From NCBI GenBank assembly GCA_026225435.1, contig JAMFST010001487.1, forward strand, positions 1 through 5,572: DNA of 5,572 nucleotides, given 5' to 3'. Below are positions 4,058 to 5,572 of this stretch, piece by piece. The stretch is from Labilithrix luteola. GTDB taxonomy: Bacteria > Myxococcota_A > Polyangia > Polyangiales > Polyangiaceae. Position 1 is the first letter of the stretch; each line of letters starts with the position of its first letter. The position numbers and the translations under genes were made by a program. Under the pieces are notes generated by a model. The model did not search any database and was not told the DNA's origin. It saw nothing but the letters and a program-made list of their open reading frames with translations.

Positions 4058-5572
4058 AGGCGTTGCTCTCGCGGGTGCGGACCGCCGTGGCGCTCGTCAC
4101 GGTCATCTCCGTCGTGGCGTTCGTCACCGCCTGCTCGCGGCACGACGCGTCGCCATCGTCCTCGCCGGCGGTCGACCCGCCGTTGCCGCCGCCGCCTACC
4201 GCTCTGCTCGCCGAGGGGACGCTGGCGCGCCCGGACGCTGCCTGGGCAAATGTACAAAAGCAGCTCGGAACGCTGGGGGCCTTCCTCCCCGCCACCTTCG
4301 CCGGCGTGGTCGGCTCGGTGCTCGACGTCGATCGGGAGCTGACGGCCCTCGTCGACGGCGCGTCGCCGCTGTACTTCGCCGTCGCGTCGTCGGGGCCCTC
4401 CTCGGTGGAGTGGGCGCTCGCCTTGCCGGTCAAGGACGTGGCGCGGGTGGCCTCGCTGCTGGGGACGGCAATGGCGGCCAGCGATGGCGGCGCGGTGATG
4501 CTCTACGCGCAAGCGGACGCCGGTGAGGGGACGCGCGCGGAGTCGCGGGTGCTCGGGCGCGTACCGGCGGCGCCGCGGTTCCTCTTGATCGCGTCGGACC
4601 GCGGGGCTGCCCAGGATCTCGCGCCCTATGTCGCCCGCGTGCTCCCGACGGCGGCGCAGCTCCCCAGCGGCCCGGAGGACACGCGCGCGCTGCTGGTGAA
4701 CGTCCCGCACGCCGCGCTCGCCGGGCCGGTCCCCGCGCTGGCGACGGCTCGCTGGGCGGAGGCGCGCAGCGATCTCGCCGCGCAGGCGGCCTCCGCGCGC
4801 GAGCGTCACGGGGGACGAGCCGCCGACTTCGCCGACCCCGACGCGATCCTGGCGCTGGGCGACGACGCGGTGAAGCGCGCTCTCGCAGTGGTGGCCGATC
4901 TGGACCACGCGCTCCTCCGCGTCGAGGTCGGCGACGAGCTGGTCTCGGCGCAGGTGGCGATGACGCCGGCGGCCGGAGGCACGGTGGCCGCGCCCTGGGT
5001 GCAGGATCTGTCGCGCTGCGATCTCGCCCCGCTCGCCGCCGAGCCGCTCGACGTCGCGGCCGCGGCGCTGGTGTGCAGCCGCGCGGCGGATCGCGCCGCC
5101 TTCGCCGAGACGCTCGGGGCCGGAGTGCGCACGGCGCTGGGGGCGCGCCTGGCGGCGGCCGACGGCGATCGGTTGCAGAAGGCGCTGAAGGATCTGGCGC
5201 AGGCTCGGGGCGACTGGCTCGCCGGTGCGCTCGCGCTCGGCGGCGTCGTCCGCCTCGACATGCAGGCGGCGGACGGCGCTGCGGCGCGTCAGGCCATTCA
5301 CACGCTGGTCGACCTGGCCCACGCGCCCGGTCTCGCCGAGCCGATCGCCGCCGACCTGGGCGTGCGGGTGCGTCCGCCGCAGGAAGCTTCGGCGATTCTC
5401 CAGCGGAGTGGGGCAGGGGGGCCCACCGCCGCGACCCTCGGCACCATCGCCTGGCGCAGCGAGGCCGACCACCCCGACCAGCTGGTCGTCGCCGCCGGGG
5501 CGGGACACGACGCGACGGCGCTCCTCGCCCCACCGGCGCGAACCCTGGCCGACGATGCCAAGCTGGCAGCGC
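4054..5572 (+). CDS. Predicted lipoprotein of unknown function, C-terminus cut off
   Basis: The frame stays open for 506 codons from GTG 4054 to the right edge. The N-terminus has a basic start (VKALLSRVR), a hydrophobic core (about 11-24) and a lipobox VTAC with the lipidated Cys at residue 27. A Ser/Pro-rich linker follows, with a run of prolines near residues 42-48. An outer-membrane or periplasmic lipoprotein is likely. The rest is Ala/Leu/Val-rich alternating strands and helices without a membrane segment. Only two further cysteines occur (C322, C341), 19 residues apart and possibly bonded. Segments such as SPLYFAVASSGPSSVEWALAL and FLLIASDRGAAQDLAPYVARV look like strand-helix units. This resembles in general shape the large extracytoplasmic proteins of unknown function with a DUF3352-type layout, but I cannot assign it. 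GTG 4054 overlaps the stop codon of the Cys-rich gene (GTGA), which indicates translational coupling and explains the absence of a Shine-Dalgarno. An in-frame GTG at 4045 is a less likely alternative start. Confidence 0.82.
   Translation, partial: MKALLSRVRTAVALVTVISVVAFVTACSRHDASPSSSPAVDPPLPPPPTALLAEGTLARPDAAWANVQKQLGTLGAFLPATFAGVVGSVLDVDRELTALVDGASPLYFAVASSGPSSVEWALALPVKDVARVASLLGTAMAASDGGAVMLYAQADAGEGTRAESRVLGRVPAAPRFLLIASDRGAAQDLAPYVARVLPTAAQLPSGPEDTRALLVNVPHAALAGPVPALATARWAEARSDLAAQAASARERHGGRAADFADPDAILALGDDAVKRALAVVADLDHALLRVEVGDELVSAQVAMTPAAGGTVAAPWVQDLSRCDLAPLAAEPLDVAAAALVCSRAADRAAFAETLGAGVRTALGARLAAADGDRLQKALKDLAQARGDWLAGALALGGVVRLDMQAADGAAARQAIHTLVDLAHAPGLAEPIAADLGVRVRPPQEASAILQRSGAGGPTAATLGTIAWRSEADHPDQLVVAAGAGHDATALLAPPARTLADDAKLAA

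Noticed and set aside
3955..5508. Long open minus-strand frame opposite the lipoprotein gene
   Set aside because: Its translation is Arg/Pro/Ala-rich with no domain, as expected for the antisense of GC-rich coding sequence. The plus-strand frame has a signal peptide, lipobox, normal composition and a coupled start.

Overview
The window is GC-rich (third codon positions almost all G or C) and carries six protein-coding genes in two divergent groups, packed with gaps of about 110 bases or less. It looks like a Myxococcota (deltaproteobacterial) chromosome. That is an inference from base composition, from the Asp/Ala/Gly-rich lipoprotein, from the Cys-rich secreted protein, and from a Stp1/PrpC-type phosphatase next to translation genes. 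No rRNA, tRNA or single-copy marker allows a firmer placement. No tRNA, rRNA, CRISPR array, transposase or phage gene was seen.

Minus strand, read right to left from 2918 to 1: ribosome recycling factor (frr, 2918-2367); a PP2C/PPM-family Ser/Thr protein phosphatase (2299-1244); a DedA/SNARE-associated family membrane protein (1161-439); and the N-terminal part of an Asp/Ala-rich lipoprotein (325 to beyond the left edge). Gaps are 67, 82 and 113 bases. Each holds inverted repeats, and two hold copies of the same small REP-like palindrome. None of these four genes has an obvious Shine-Dalgarno sequence.

Plus strand, read left to right from 3026: a secreted protein with 30 cysteines in 343 residues (3026-4057), arranged as a six-Cys N-terminal part plus four six-Cys repeats. 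It overlaps by four bases (GTGA) a predicted lipoprotein of unknown function that runs off the right edge (4054-5572). These two very probably form an envelope or secretion operon transcribed away from frr across a 107-bp intergenic region.

The housekeeping group (translation recycling, phosphatase signalling, membrane lipid or envelope homeostasis) is ordinary in content. The less described material is the Cys-rich repeat protein with its coupled lipoprotein, and the small repeated elements in the intergenic gaps: the REP-like palindromes and a TGTGCCA heptamer spaced at multiples of 10 bp. No defence system or other multi-gene novel system can be supported here.
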